In this document: in pieces, positions 33,624-42,172 of the stretch
How the letters are laid out: each line of letters opens with the position of its first letter
Position numbering within the stretch: position 1 is the stretch's first letter
Source of the DNA: a bacterium D16-76
GTDB taxonomy: Bacteria; Bacillota; Clostridia; Oscillospirales; Acutalibacteraceae
Direction of reading: 5' to 3'
Assembly (NCBI GenBank): GCA_009917445.1
Contig: QZEE01000011.1
Span: 45,703-109,702 of the forward strand
DNA: 64,000 nucleotides
Notes under the pieces: generated by a model
The model's input: the letters and a program-made list of their open reading frames with translations, nothing else
Database searches by the model: none
Told to the model about the DNA's origin: nothing
Made by a program: the position numbers and the translations under genes

Positions 33624-34544
33624 CTACACCGGGTAAGGGTTGCCCACCTCCGCAAACCGCTTCTTGACTTCATCCCCAGCAGCAATGCCCGCCGCAAACG
33701 CCGTAGCGCACCCAGCGGCCACCCCCCAGCGCAAAGCCCCTTCCCCATGGCCGTGCAGGCCCCAGCCGTACAAAAAGCCCGCCACCAGCGAATCCCCCGC
33801 CCCCACAGCCGAGACAACCTCCCCCCGGGCCGCCCGGCAAAAGAGCCTGCGCCCGTCTTCCCCCACCAGCAGCGCCCCCTTCTCCCCCATAGAGACCACC
33901 ACATTTTGCGCGCCCATGCGCCGCAGCTCACAGGCATAGTCTGCCGCCTGTGCCGCCGTCTCAATCTCCGTGCCAAAAAAACCCGCCAGCTCCTGCACAT
34001 TCGGCTTTACCAAAAACGGCCTAAACGCCAGCGCCGCCCCCAAGGCTTCCCCGGCCGCGTCCACCACGGCCCGTACCCCCGGGCCCACCCGGGCCAGCAG
34101 CCGGGCATAGGCGTCCCTGGGCAGGGACCCCGGCAGGCTGCCCGCCAGCACCAGAAAGTCTCCTTCCCCTAAAGCGGCGCACTTCCCGCCCAGCTGGTCC
34201 AACACCGCAAGGGGCACCGCGGGCCCCTCGCCGTTTATTTCGGTAACGCCCCCTTCCCCCTGCAGCTTCAAGTTTATGCGGGTGCACCCATCCGGCAAAG
34301 GCAGCAGGTCCACGCGGCACCCGGCCTCCCGCAGCTGGCGTTCCACCTCATCCCCCGTAAAGCCCGCTATTACGCCCAAAGCCCGGTTTTCCACCCCCAG
34401 GCTGGTTAACAGCCTGCTCACATTGATCCCCTTCCCCCCCGCCACAAAAGGCCCCTGGCCAAAACGCGCCAGGCCCCCCATCTGTACCGGGCCCGCCGGG
34501 GCCGTAAGGTCCAGGGCCGGGTTCAGCGTCACGGTATATACCAT
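33624..34544 (-). CDS. fruK: 1-phosphofructokinase / PfkB-family hexose-phosphate kinase
   Basis: Phosphorylates fructose 1-phosphate (or a similar sugar phosphate) with ATP. The 306 residues show the PfkB signatures: VTLNPALDLT, VAGGKGINVSRLL, LAGSLPGSLPRDAY, and the anion-hole/catalytic motif VGAGDSLVAGF (D251). No fructose PTS or DeoR regulator is adjacent, so tagatose 6-phosphate or another substrate remains possible. It starts with ATG at 34544 and is apparently monocistronic. Confidence 0.85.
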   Translation of the reverse strand: MVYTVTLNPALDLTAPAGPVQMGGLARFGQGPFVAGGKGINVSRLLTSLGVENRALGVIAGFTGDEVERQLREAGCRVDLLPLPDGCTRINLKLQGEGGVTEINGEGPAVPLAVLDQLGGKCAALGEGDFLVLAGSLPGSLPRDAYARLLARVGPGVRAVVDAAGEALGAALAFRPFLVKPNVQELAGFFGTEIETAAQAADYACELRRMGAQNVVVSMGEKGALLVGEDGRRLFCRAARGEVVSAVGAGDSLVAGFLYGWGLHGHGEGALRWGVAAGCATAFAAGIAAGDEVKKRFAEVGNPYPV

Positions 34545-34684
34545 AATAAAGTCACGTCCTTACATGTTTCTTAAGGTAATCTTTATGATTTTAAAAAATT
34601 TCCCCCACCCTGTATGCCCCCGCCTTCCCCGGGGCAGACTATGGGAAGTTTCACAATACTTTTTCAGAAAAGGAAGTTATCGCC

Positions 34685-34939
34685 ATGAAAAGATGTTTTG
34701 CGCTATGCGCCTTCACCGCCCTGCTGGCCCTAAGCCTTGCCGCCTGCGGCAGCTCTGCCGGCAGCACCGTATCCAGCGCGGTTTCCAAGGCTGGCAGCGC
34801 CGTATCCAGCACCGCCAGCAAAGCGGCCTCCAAGCTGGAATCCGGCGTAGATTCCCTCACCGGGCCCGACAGCTCCTTAAGGGACGAAAGCCCCGACAGC
34901 GGCGAAGGCCTCAGCAGCGCCCCCAACAAAGAAGAATAA
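34685..34939 (+). CDS. Small Ser/Ala-rich lipoprotein, 84 aa
   Basis: Signal peptide MKRCFALCAFTALLALSLAA followed by a lipobox cysteine (LAAC, C21). The mature part is an alternating Ser/Ala/Val/Lys stretch (STVSSAVSKAGSAVSS) that could form an amphipathic helix, then a hydrophilic tail ending NKEE. AAAAGGAAG upstream. No function is recognised; small surface lipoproteins of this kind are often mistaken for spacers but the signal is clear. Confidence 0.75.
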   Translation: MKRCFALCAFTALLALSLAACGSSAGSTVSSAVSKAGSAVSSTASKAASKLESGVDSLTGPDSSLRDESPDSGEGLSSAPNKEE

Positions 34940-35055
34940 ACAGGGGCCAGAGCGCCTTCGCGCGCTCCCTTACATAAAAATTTTAAAAACCGCCCCCGCC
35001 CCTGTCACGAAAAGCAGCCTGCCCCCGTCTAATAAGCAGGGGCAAGCCACCGGGC

Positions 35056-35757
35056 TTACACTTTATAGGCTAACAGGGCATCTTTATCCTCCCGCGCCAC
35101 CCGGTAGGACTCCCTTATCTTCTGGATAGCCTTGTTCTGGGTAAAAGCGGGCAGGCTGCGCCTGCGCAGCAGGGCCAGGGTCTCCCCGGGGAATTTCACA
35201 TAACACACCGAAACCGCCCAAGCCACCGCCATGCCCACATAGTACGGGGACTGGGGCGCCGCTTCCAGCAGGGCCAGCCCCTCCCCAATCTTATCCTGGG
35301 TAACGTAGTGGCATAAAAACATCACCACCGCAAACCGGGCCGTAAATTCCTCCCCCGACTGGAACAAGGGCCGCAGATACTGCCACATGGCCTCCCGCTC
35401 TTCCGGCTTTTTCAGCTTAAAGCTGCTGCAAAAGGTGTCGCACACAGCCCAGTTGCCAATCAAAGGCAAAAAGCCGTCCACTAAACCCAGCCGCTGTTCA
35501 AAAGGCATAGGCGCGCCCGCAATCACCATGCCCCGTATCATGGTTTCTTCATAAGACCGCGGCTCCCCCACCGCCAAAAAGCCCATAGGGTCCTGCTTCC
35601 CAATCTTTTTCGCCATAGCCCGCATGGCCGGCACCCGCACCCCATAGGCCATAACCGTCCCCGGTATCAGCCTTTCATGGAAAGCCTTGTACCCCGGCTC
35701 CCCCAAAGCTTCCAGCTGGGCCAGCATGGCCCCATAGTCCTCCCGCGTGTACGCCAT
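35056..35757 (-). CDS. DNA alkylation repair protein, AlkD-like HEAT-repeat family
   Basis: A 233-residue all-helical protein with the family pattern: PGTVMAYGVRVPAMRAMAKKI near the start, NWAVCDTFCSSF (the W/D region that contacts the lesion) near residue 100, YYVGMAVAWAVSVCYVKFP, and an ending in QNKAIQKIRESYRV. AlkD-type enzymes excise positively charged alkylated bases, though many homologues are untested. It begins three bases after the glycosyltransferase gene ends, so the two form one transcript. Confidence 0.85.
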   Translation of the reverse strand: MAYTREDYGAMLAQLEALGEPGYKAFHERLIPGTVMAYGVRVPAMRAMAKKIGKQDPMGFLAVGEPRSYEETMIRGMVIAGAPMPFEQRLGLVDGFLPLIGNWAVCDTFCSSFKLKKPEEREAMWQYLRPLFQSGEEFTARFAVVMFLCHYVTQDKIGEGLALLEAAPQSPYYVGMAVAWAVSVCYVKFPGETLALLRRRSLPAFTQNKAIQKIRESYRVAREDKDALLAYKV

Positions 35758-35760
35758 AGC

Positions 35761-36897
35761 CTAACCCCGCCCCTCGTCTTCCGGCCGGCCGGTCAGGCGG
35801 CTGATAAGCCCCAGCAGGTTCGGCATGCACTGGGACTTGTCAAACTCCCGGCAGTTTTCCCGCATCTCCTGCAAGCGCTTCTTTTCCTGCAAAAGCTTCG
35901 AGATCTCCCCGGCAAAATCGCCCCCCTTTCCCACCCGCACGCACATGTCGTGGGTCAAAAGGAAGTTGGCGTTGTCCTCCTCCTGGCCGGGTATGGCGTC
36001 AAACACCGCCATAGGCAGGTTGCAGGCCAGGGCCTCCGACACCGTAAGGCCCCCGGGCTTTGTCACCAGCAGGTCGGCGGCGTGCATGTACTTTTCCACC
36101 TCATCGGTAAAATACAGCAGCCGGGTAGGCACCGCCGGGTTCTGGGCGATCTCCTTCTCAAAAGCCTCATAAAGCCTCTTGTTGCGGCCCGTAATGACAA
36201 TGATCTGCATAGGCGCCTGGGTGGCCCCCAGCTCCCGGTACAGGCGGATGATGTTGGACACCCCAAAGCTGCCCGCCATAAACAGCAGGGTAGGCAGGGC
36301 GGGGTCAAAATTCAGCTGGTGCAGCAGCATAGCCTGGTCCCCCTGGTCAAAAAAGACCCCATGCACCGGTATGCCAAAGGGGTACACCTTTTCCGCCGGC
36401 ACGCCAAAGCCCTCCAGCTCCGGCAGCATGTGGCTGCCCGCCACCAGGTAGGCGTCCACCTCATCCGCAATATAAGCCCGGTGTGCGCCGTAATCGGTAA
36501 TAATGCAGATCAGCGGCGCCGTAACCAGCCCGTCGGCTTTCAGGGCCGCGGCCATCTCCGTGGAAAAAGGGTGGGTGGTCACAATCACATCCGGGCCATA
36601 CTGCTCCACCGTCGGGTAAAGCAAATTGCTGAAAAGCCCGCTGAGCTTAGGCACCAAATCCGAAAAGCGGTTCTGCTTGTTGGTCTGCTTATACAGCCGC
36701 CCAAACAGCGCCGGGGCCTTTTTGGCCATAAAAAGATAGCTATCGCACACGGTCTTGTCCAGCAGGCGGCCCACGGCCTTCAGGGTGTCTACGGTCACGA
36801 CGTCATAGGGGGTGTTGTCCCGGATATACTCTTCAACAGCATTGGCGGTACGTATATGGCCGCCCCCGGTGGCGGCGGTAAGAAGCATGATCTTCAT
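35761..36897 (-). CDS. Diacylglycerol glycosyltransferase, MGDG synthase / UgtP family
   Basis: Transfers a hexose to diacylglycerol at the membrane surface, making glycolipids and lipoteichoic acid anchors. 378 residues. The N-terminus MKIMLLTAATGGGHIRTANA is the GT28/MGDG motif (normally GGGH), VDTLKAVGRLLDKTVCDSYL follows, and the C-terminal nucleotide-sugar site LLVTKPGGLTVSEALA is intact. ATG 36897 is supported by GGAGAAAGGTG upstream and by homology. First gene of a pair with the AlkD-like gene. Confidence 0.85.
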   Translation of the reverse strand: MKIMLLTAATGGGHIRTANAVEEYIRDNTPYDVVTVDTLKAVGRLLDKTVCDSYLFMAKKAPALFGRLYKQTNKQNRFSDLVPKLSGLFSNLLYPTVEQYGPDVIVTTHPFSTEMAAALKADGLVTAPLICIITDYGAHRAYIADEVDAYLVAGSHMLPELEGFGVPAEKVYPFGIPVHGVFFDQGDQAMLLHQLNFDPALPTLLFMAGSFGVSNIIRLYRELGATQAPMQIIVITGRNKRLYEAFEKEIAQNPAVPTRLLYFTDEVEKYMHAADLLVTKPGGLTVSEALACNLPMAVFDAIPGQEEDNANFLLTHDMCVRVGKGGDFAGEISKLLQEKKRLQEMRENCREFDKSQCMPNLLGLISRLTGRPEDEGRG

Positions 36898-37002
36898 GGT
36901 TACAGGACACCTTTCTCCATTCATAAAAAATTGGTTACAAATATTGTAACATAAATCCGGAAAAAATACCAGTTTTTTAATCAAATTGAAACCATTTCGC
37001 AG

Positions 37003-37031
37003 TTTACATTTCCCCCGCCAGAAGGTATAAT
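37003..37031 (+). promoter_or_regulatory. Promoter of the VanW lipoprotein gene; long leader
   Basis: TTTACA (37003-37008), 17 bases, TATAAT (37026-37031). The ~180-base leader contains a GGGCA/TGCCC hairpin (37061-37073) and GCCTGCC/GGCAGGC arms (37108-37114, 37141-37147). No known riboswitch is recognised and no separate gene is supported in 36898-37215. Confidence 0.65.
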
Positions 37032-37215
37032 AGGGGAAGGAGTTATGTCCACCCCCGGCAGGGCAGCCTGCCCGGGCCTATGTTTTGTTTTTAGAAAAAG
37101 TTAAGCGGCCTGCCTTTTTGTGGGGGGCTGCATCCTGCCCGGCAGGCAGGTGAGAATAAGGTTATGGGAAAACAAACCGCGCGCTTTTTGCAGCGGGAGA
37201 GGATGGTAAAAGCTT

Positions 37216-38796
37216 ATGAAACATTGGAAATACCTGGCAGCGGCGGGGGCCCTGGCGCTGCTTTTGACCGCGGGCCTGTCCGGCTGCGCAAAGCCTGGGG
37301 AAGAGGACGCGTCCTCCCTTGTCTCCTCCTCGGCGGAAGACCCTTCGCTGTTCCCCACAGGCACCACCATAGGCGGGCGGAACATCGGGGGCAAGACCCT
37401 GGAAGAAGCCCTGGAGATCTCCAAGAAGGCCCTGGAGGAAGCCGTAAACAGCCTGGAGATCAGTGTAAAATTCAAAGACGACACCGTCCTGCTGCAAAAA
37501 GGCGATTTCGCCATTCAGGACGTTATCGAGCAGGAGCTGCCCCGGCTGCTGCAAAACCGTTCGCCCCAGGAGTACGAGCTGCCCTACGTGGCAGACCTCT
37601 CCCCCAGCGGCAGGCAGAAGCTCCAAGACGCGGCCAAAGCCTGCTTTGTCCAGGCGAAGGACGCCACCGTCGAAAGCTATGACGGCAGCAGCTTCACCTT
37701 CACCCAAGAGCAGGCCGGCTCCCGGGTAGACATGGCTGCCACCCTGAAAAGCGTGCGCCAGCTGCTGTCCCAAAAGCACGACGGGGACATCCAGGCCGCC
37801 TTTATCGACACGCCCCCCAAGCTTACCCAGCAGTATTTAAGTGAGAATTTCCAGCAGATTTCCACCTACTCCACCACCTCCACCAACACCGAAAACGGCA
37901 ACAGCAACATGCGCCTGGCCCTTTCCCACGTCAACGGCACCATTCTGCAGCCCGGCCAGGAGTTCTCCTACAACACCACCATCGGCGACAGCACCGACCC
38001 CTCCATGGGCTGGCTGCCCGCGGGGGGCATTAACGGCGGGGTGCTGGTGCAGGTATACGGCGGCGGCATCTGCCAGGGGTCTACCACCCTGTACAACGCC
38101 GCCCTCATGGCCGGCATGACCATCACCGAGCGGGACTGCCACAGCATGCCCTCCACCTACTGCCCCATCGGCCTAGACGCCACCGTAGACTACGGCAACA
38201 TCGACTTCAAATTCAAAAACCCCTTAGAAGCCCCCATCTATATTGCCGCCTGGATGGAAAACGTCACCCTCCACGTCAGCTTCTTCGGCATCCTGCCCGA
38301 AGAGTGGGACAGCATCACCCTGGGCTCCGAGCAGACAGGCTCTTCCGGCCCCCTGTCCGAATCCAGCTTTGTAGTAGACGCGGGCCTGGCCAAAGGGCAG
38401 TACCGCCTAAAATCCTCCGGCAACAACGGCTACTCGGCCCGGGCCTGGCGCACCTTCCTAAAGGGCGAATCCACCGTGCGCACCGAAGAGCTGGCCGATT
38501 CCTACTACCGCCCCACCGGCCGCGTGTTCGCCGTCGGCGCGGGCACTGATACCAGCAAGATCGACACCAGCAAAAACGAGGGCACCACCGAGCCTTCCCC
38601 CAGCCCCACGCCCTCGGCCTCCCCCTCGCCCACACCCACCCCGGGCACAGACCCCACACCCCCCACGCCCCCGGTGGTAACCCCGCCCCCCACGGAGGAG
38701 CCCACCCCACCCCCCGCAACCCCCGAGCCCCCCGTCCCCACCTTCAACCCCGAGCCCCCGCCTGTCTCCAACCCAGACAGCACGCCTACTGAATAA
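37216..38796 (+). CDS. VanW-family lipoprotein with proline-rich C-terminus
   Basis: 526 residues. Lipoprotein signal with LSGC (C24), a peptidoglycan-binding-4-like region (residues ~50-180: GRNIGGKTLEEALEISKKAL), then the VanW domain (about 210-385) with ILQPGQEFSYN, GGGICQGSTTLYNAAL, and CHSMPSTYCPIGLDATVDYG. The C-terminal ~80 residues are PSPTPSASPSPTP-type repeats, a wall-spanning or flexible tail. VanW proteins are common in Firmicutes surface proteins and are not by themselves evidence of vancomycin resistance; no van cluster is present. Confidence 0.85.
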   Translation: MKHWKYLAAAGALALLLTAGLSGCAKPGEEDASSLVSSSAEDPSLFPTGTTIGGRNIGGKTLEEALEISKKALEEAVNSLEISVKFKDDTVLLQKGDFAIQDVIEQELPRLLQNRSPQEYELPYVADLSPSGRQKLQDAAKACFVQAKDATVESYDGSSFTFTQEQAGSRVDMAATLKSVRQLLSQKHDGDIQAAFIDTPPKLTQQYLSENFQQISTYSTTSTNTENGNSNMRLALSHVNGTILQPGQEFSYNTTIGDSTDPSMGWLPAGGINGGVLVQVYGGGICQGSTTLYNAALMAGMTITERDCHSMPSTYCPIGLDATVDYGNIDFKFKNPLEAPIYIAAWMENVTLHVSFFGILPEEWDSITLGSEQTGSSGPLSESSFVVDAGLAKGQYRLKSSGNNGYSARAWRTFLKGESTVRTEELADSYYRPTGRVFAVGAGTDTSKIDTSKNEGTTEPSPSPTPSASPSPTPTPGTDPTPPTPPVVTPPPTEEPTPPPATPEPPVPTFNPEPPPVSNPDSTPTE

Positions 38797-38894
38797 TCCC
38801 ACACAAACCCCATATTTTCCCGATTCGCCCAGGGGGCCCTGTGCCGCTGGGCGAACCTTATGTAATACCCCAGCCCCCAACGCAAAGTTTGGGG

Positions 38895-38959
38895 CCGCCC
38901 TTTTCAAAGGGCGGTGGGGTCAAGGGGTGAAACCCCTTGCGGGTTTGGGCAGAGCCCAA
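38895..38959 (+). repeat. Two-hairpin post-gene repeat, copy F (three hairpins)
   Basis: CCGCCCTTTTCAAAGGGCGG (38895-38914), TGGGGT, CAAGGGGTGAAACCCCTTG (38921-38939), then TTGGGCAGAGCCCAA (38945-38959). The first hairpin differs from copy D by compensating changes. It lies downstream of the VanW gene, in its orientation. Confidence 0.8.
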
Positions 38960-39008
38960 CCGCCCGGGAGAAAAAATCTGCGGCCCCAGGCCGAAAGGAG
39001 TCTTTATC

Positions 39009-40928
39009 ATGCAGGATGGATTTTTCCGCGCAGCAGCCGCCACCCCACCGGTGCGCGTGGCCGATGTAACCTACAACACCCAACAAATTTTGTCCCTTAT
39101 CCAAAAAGCCGCCGAAGCCGGCTGCGGCCTGGTGTGCTTCCCCGAGCTGAGCCTGACCGGCTACACCTGCGGCGACCTCTTCAAAGAACGCGCCCTGCTG
39201 CGCGCCGCCGAAGAAGGCCTCGCCCAGCTGATGGAAGCCGCAAAAAGCCTGGACGTCCTCTGCGCCGTGGGCCTGCCCGTGGCCGGCGAAGGCGCCCTCT
39301 ATAACTGCGGGGCCGTCTTCCACCGGGGCCGGCTCTTAGGGCTTATCGCCAAAGAAAGCCTCCCCAATTACAGCGAGTTTTACGAAATGCGCTACTTCAC
39401 CCCCGCCCCCCAGGCCCAGCCCTTTTCCTTCTGCGGCCAGCAGACCTTCCTGGGCCGCGGCCTCCTTTTCCCCTGCGAAAACGTAGAGGGCCTCTGCGTG
39501 GCCGGTGAAATCTGCGAAGACCTGTGGGGGCTCACGCCCCCCTCGGCCCGCCTGGCCCAAAACGGGGCCACCGTGCTCCTAAACCTCTCCTGCAGCGACG
39601 AAACCATCGGCAAGGCCCCCTACCGCCGGGACCTGGTAAAAATGTGGTCCGGCCGCCTGCTGGGCGCCTATGTCTACGCCGACGCCGGCCCAGGCGAATC
39701 CACCACCGACATGGTCTTTGCGGGCCACGACATCCTGGCAGAAAACGGCGCCGTGCTAAAAGAAAGCAGCCTCTTCACCCAGGGCCTCACCACCGCCGAT
39801 ATCGACCTGGAACGCCTTACCCAAGAGCGCATGCGCATGAACACCTGGCAGCCCCGCCGTGACGCAGACGTGCTGCGCATCCCCTTTGCCTACCAGCCAG
39901 AGACCCTTTCCGCTTTCCAGCCCCAGCGCAGCTTCCCCCGCCTCCCCTTTGTGCCCGAAGACCAGGCGGGCCTTGCCAGCCGCTGCGGCCTCATCCTCAC
40001 CATGCAAAGCCAGGGCCTTGCCACCCGCCTGTCCCATATCCAGGGCAAAAGCGTGGTGGTGGGCCTCTCCGGCGGCTTAGATTCCACCCTGGCCCTGCTG
40101 GTGTGCGTGCGCGCCTTTGATACCCTGGGCCTCAGCCGCAAGGGCATCCTGGCTGTGTCCATGCCCTGCTTTGGCACCACCGGCCGCACCAAAAGCAACG
40201 CCCAGCGCATTGCCGAAGAGCTGGGCGTAGACTTCCGGGAAATCCGCCTGGAAAAAGCCGTCGCCCAGCACTTTGCCGACATCGGCCAAGACCCCCAGTC
40301 CCTGGACGTCACCTTTGAAAACGCCCAGGCCCGCGAGCGCACCCAGGTGCTTATGGATTTAGCCAACCAGCGTGGCGCCCTGGTCATCGGCACCGGCGAC
40401 CTTTCCGAGCTGGCCCTGGGCTGGGCCACCTACAACGGCGACCACATGTCCATGTACGGCGTAAACGGCTCCATCCCCAAGACCCTGGTGCGCCACCTGG
40501 TCCGGTACGAAGCCAGCCTCTGCCCCCAGGCCTCCCCCTTATCCCAGGCCCTGCTGGACGTCTTAGCCACCCCCGTCAGCCCCGAGCTGCTGCCCCCCAA
40601 GGACGGCGAGATCGCCCAGAAAACCGAAGAGCTGGTAGGCCCCTACGAGCTCCACGACTTCTTCCTCTACTACATCCTCCGCTTCGGCTTCCGCCCCCGC
40701 AAAATCTACGCCATGGCCTGCCGGGCCTTCCAGGGCCAGTACAGCCCCGATGTAGTAAAAAAGTGGCTGGTTTCCTTCTACCGCCGCTTCTTCACCCAGC
40801 AGTTCAAGCGCTCCTGCCTGCCCGACGGCCCCAAGGTAGGCTCCGTCACCCTCTCCCCCCGGGGCGACTTCCGCATGCCCAGCGATGCCTGTGCCGCCCT
40901 CTGGCTGCAAGAAGCCCAGTCCCTCTAG
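39009..40928 (+). CDS. nadE: Glutamine-dependent NAD+ synthetase
   Basis: Last step of NAD+ synthesis: amidates deamido-NAD+ using glutamine-derived ammonia. The 639-residue two-domain enzyme has an N-terminal nitrilase-type glutaminase with the triad E46 (CFPELSLTGYTC), K115 (IAKESLPNY) and C169 (GEICEDLW), and a C-terminal synthetase with the pyrophosphate loop SGGLDST (354-360). ATG 39009 follows GAAAGGAG and matches the family start; the open frame to 38937 runs through a hairpin repeat. Monocistronic. Confidence 0.95.
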   Translation: MQDGFFRAAAATPPVRVADVTYNTQQILSLIQKAAEAGCGLVCFPELSLTGYTCGDLFKERALLRAAEEGLAQLMEAAKSLDVLCAVGLPVAGEGALYNCGAVFHRGRLLGLIAKESLPNYSEFYEMRYFTPAPQAQPFSFCGQQTFLGRGLLFPCENVEGLCVAGEICEDLWGLTPPSARLAQNGATVLLNLSCSDETIGKAPYRRDLVKMWSGRLLGAYVYADAGPGESTTDMVFAGHDILAENGAVLKESSLFTQGLTTADIDLERLTQERMRMNTWQPRRDADVLRIPFAYQPETLSAFQPQRSFPRLPFVPEDQAGLASRCGLILTMQSQGLATRLSHIQGKSVVVGLSGGLDSTLALLVCVRAFDTLGLSRKGILAVSMPCFGTTGRTKSNAQRIAEELGVDFREIRLEKAVAQHFADIGQDPQSLDVTFENAQARERTQVLMDLANQRGALVIGTGDLSELALGWATYNGDHMSMYGVNGSIPKTLVRHLVRYEASLCPQASPLSQALLDVLATPVSPELLPPKDGEIAQKTEELVGPYELHDFFLYYILRFGFRPRKIYAMACRAFQGQYSPDVVKKWLVSFYRRFFTQQFKRSCLPDGPKVGSVTLSPRGDFRMPSDACAALWLQEAQSL

Positions 40929-41006
40929 CCCCAAGGCTTTCCGCCCGCCCTGTTTAGAACCCCCCCAGCTGTGCTATACTGATTTTATCCGAGGAGGTTT
41001 GGGATT

Positions 41007-42099
41007 ATGAAACAGGCAATATCGCTGCTCTTGTCGCTGATTTTAGGCGTAGGCCTGCGCACCGTGGCCGACGTCCGGCCCGCCATGCTGGAAGCCGCCG
41101 AAATCCAGCTGAAAAAGGAAGCCATGACCCTGGAGGAAAAGGTAGGCCAGCTCTTCCTGCCCCGGTGCCCCGGCGGGGATGACACCCCCGCCCTTACCCA
41201 GCGCCTGCAGCCCGCGGGCTACACCCTTTACGCCTCCGACTTCGCGGCCAAATCCCCCGACCAGGTCCGCACCCAGCTGGCCGGCTACCAGGCAGATGCC
41301 AAAATCCCCCTGCTCCTGGCCGTAGACGAGGAAGGCGGCTCCGTAGTGCGGGTCAGCTCAAACCCCCAGCTGGCCGCCGCCCCCTTTGATTCCCCCCAGA
41401 ACGTCTACGCCCAAGGCGGCCTGGGCGCCCTCACACAAGACACCCAAAACAAATGCGCCCTGCTGCTGGACCTGGGCATAAACCTAAACCTGGCCCCAGT
41501 CTGCGACATCTCCACCAACCCCAGCGACTATATGTACCCCCGCACCATGGGCCTGCCCCCCGAAGAGACCGCCCTGGCCATTGCCGAAACCGTCCGCACT
41601 ATGGAGTCCCAGGGCCTTTCCTCCACGCTCAAGCACTTCCCCGGCTACGGCAGCAATTTTGACACCCACACCGGCATCTCCATCGACGACCGCCCCTACG
41701 AAACCCTTCAAAACCAAGACTTCAAGCCCTTCCAAGCCGGCATCCAGGCCGGCGCCCCCAGCATCTTGGTATCCCACAACATCATGGCCTCCATCGACCC
41801 CCAGCGCCCCGCCTCCCTGTCCCCCCCCGGTGCACAGCATCCTGCGGGGTGAATTAGGCTTCCAGGGCGTCATCATGACCGACGACCTTTCCATGGACGC
41901 CATCAAGCTGTACACAAACGGCCAATCCCCCGCCGTGCAGGCAGTCCTGGCCGGCAACGACCTCCTCCTCACCTCCGACTGGGAGCGGGACTTCCAAGCC
42001 GTCCTTTCCGCCGTGCAGGACGGCACCATCTCCACCGAAGCCCTCGACAGCGCCGTAGGGCGCATCCTCAAATGGAAAAAAGCCAAAGGCCTCCTTTAA
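41007..42099 (+). pseudogene. GH3 beta-N-acetylhexosaminidase (NagZ-like), frameshifted at a C8 tract
   Basis: Would remove N-acetylglucosamine from muropeptides or glycans. The first frame (41007-41852, MKQAISLLLSLILGVG signal/anchor) carries the GH3 body through KHFPGYGSNFDTH. A run of eight C at 41821-41828 shifts the frame; read as seven C, the protein continues SPPVHSILRGELGFQGVIMTDDLSMDAI and ends at 42099. The nucleophile aspartate (MTDD) is in the second frame, so the first product alone would be inactive. Both halves are otherwise undamaged, so this may be a recent mutation, a switchable tract or a sequencing error. GAGGAGG precedes the ATG. Confidence 0.85.
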
Positions 42100-42127
42100 C
42101 AGCCAAAAGCGCCCCTTTACAAAAACC

Positions 42128-42163
42128 AAACAGCGTACCCGGCCCCCGCCGGGTACGCTGTTT
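42128..42163. terminator. Strong terminator between convergent genes
   Basis: Perfect 16-base arms AAACAGCGTACCCGGC (42128-42143) and GCCGGGTACGCTGTTT (42148-42163), loop CCCC, T-run on plus and A-run for the minus side. Confidence 0.9.
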
Positions 42164-42172
42164 TTGCGCGGT

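Noticed and set aside
35677..36954. Plus-strand open frame of 425 codons opposite the glycosyltransferase
   Set aside because: Antisense shadow; the minus strand has the GT28 motifs and good starts.
37164..37682. 172-codon plus-strand frame overlapping the VanW start
   Set aside because: Out of frame with VanW, Arg-rich, lacks features; the lipoprotein signal in the other frame is convincing.
37216..38796. VanW as part of a vancomycin-resistance cluster
   Set aside because: No vanH, vanA/B-type ligase, vanX or vanRS gene is nearby; VanW-domain lipoproteins are ordinary in Firmicutes.
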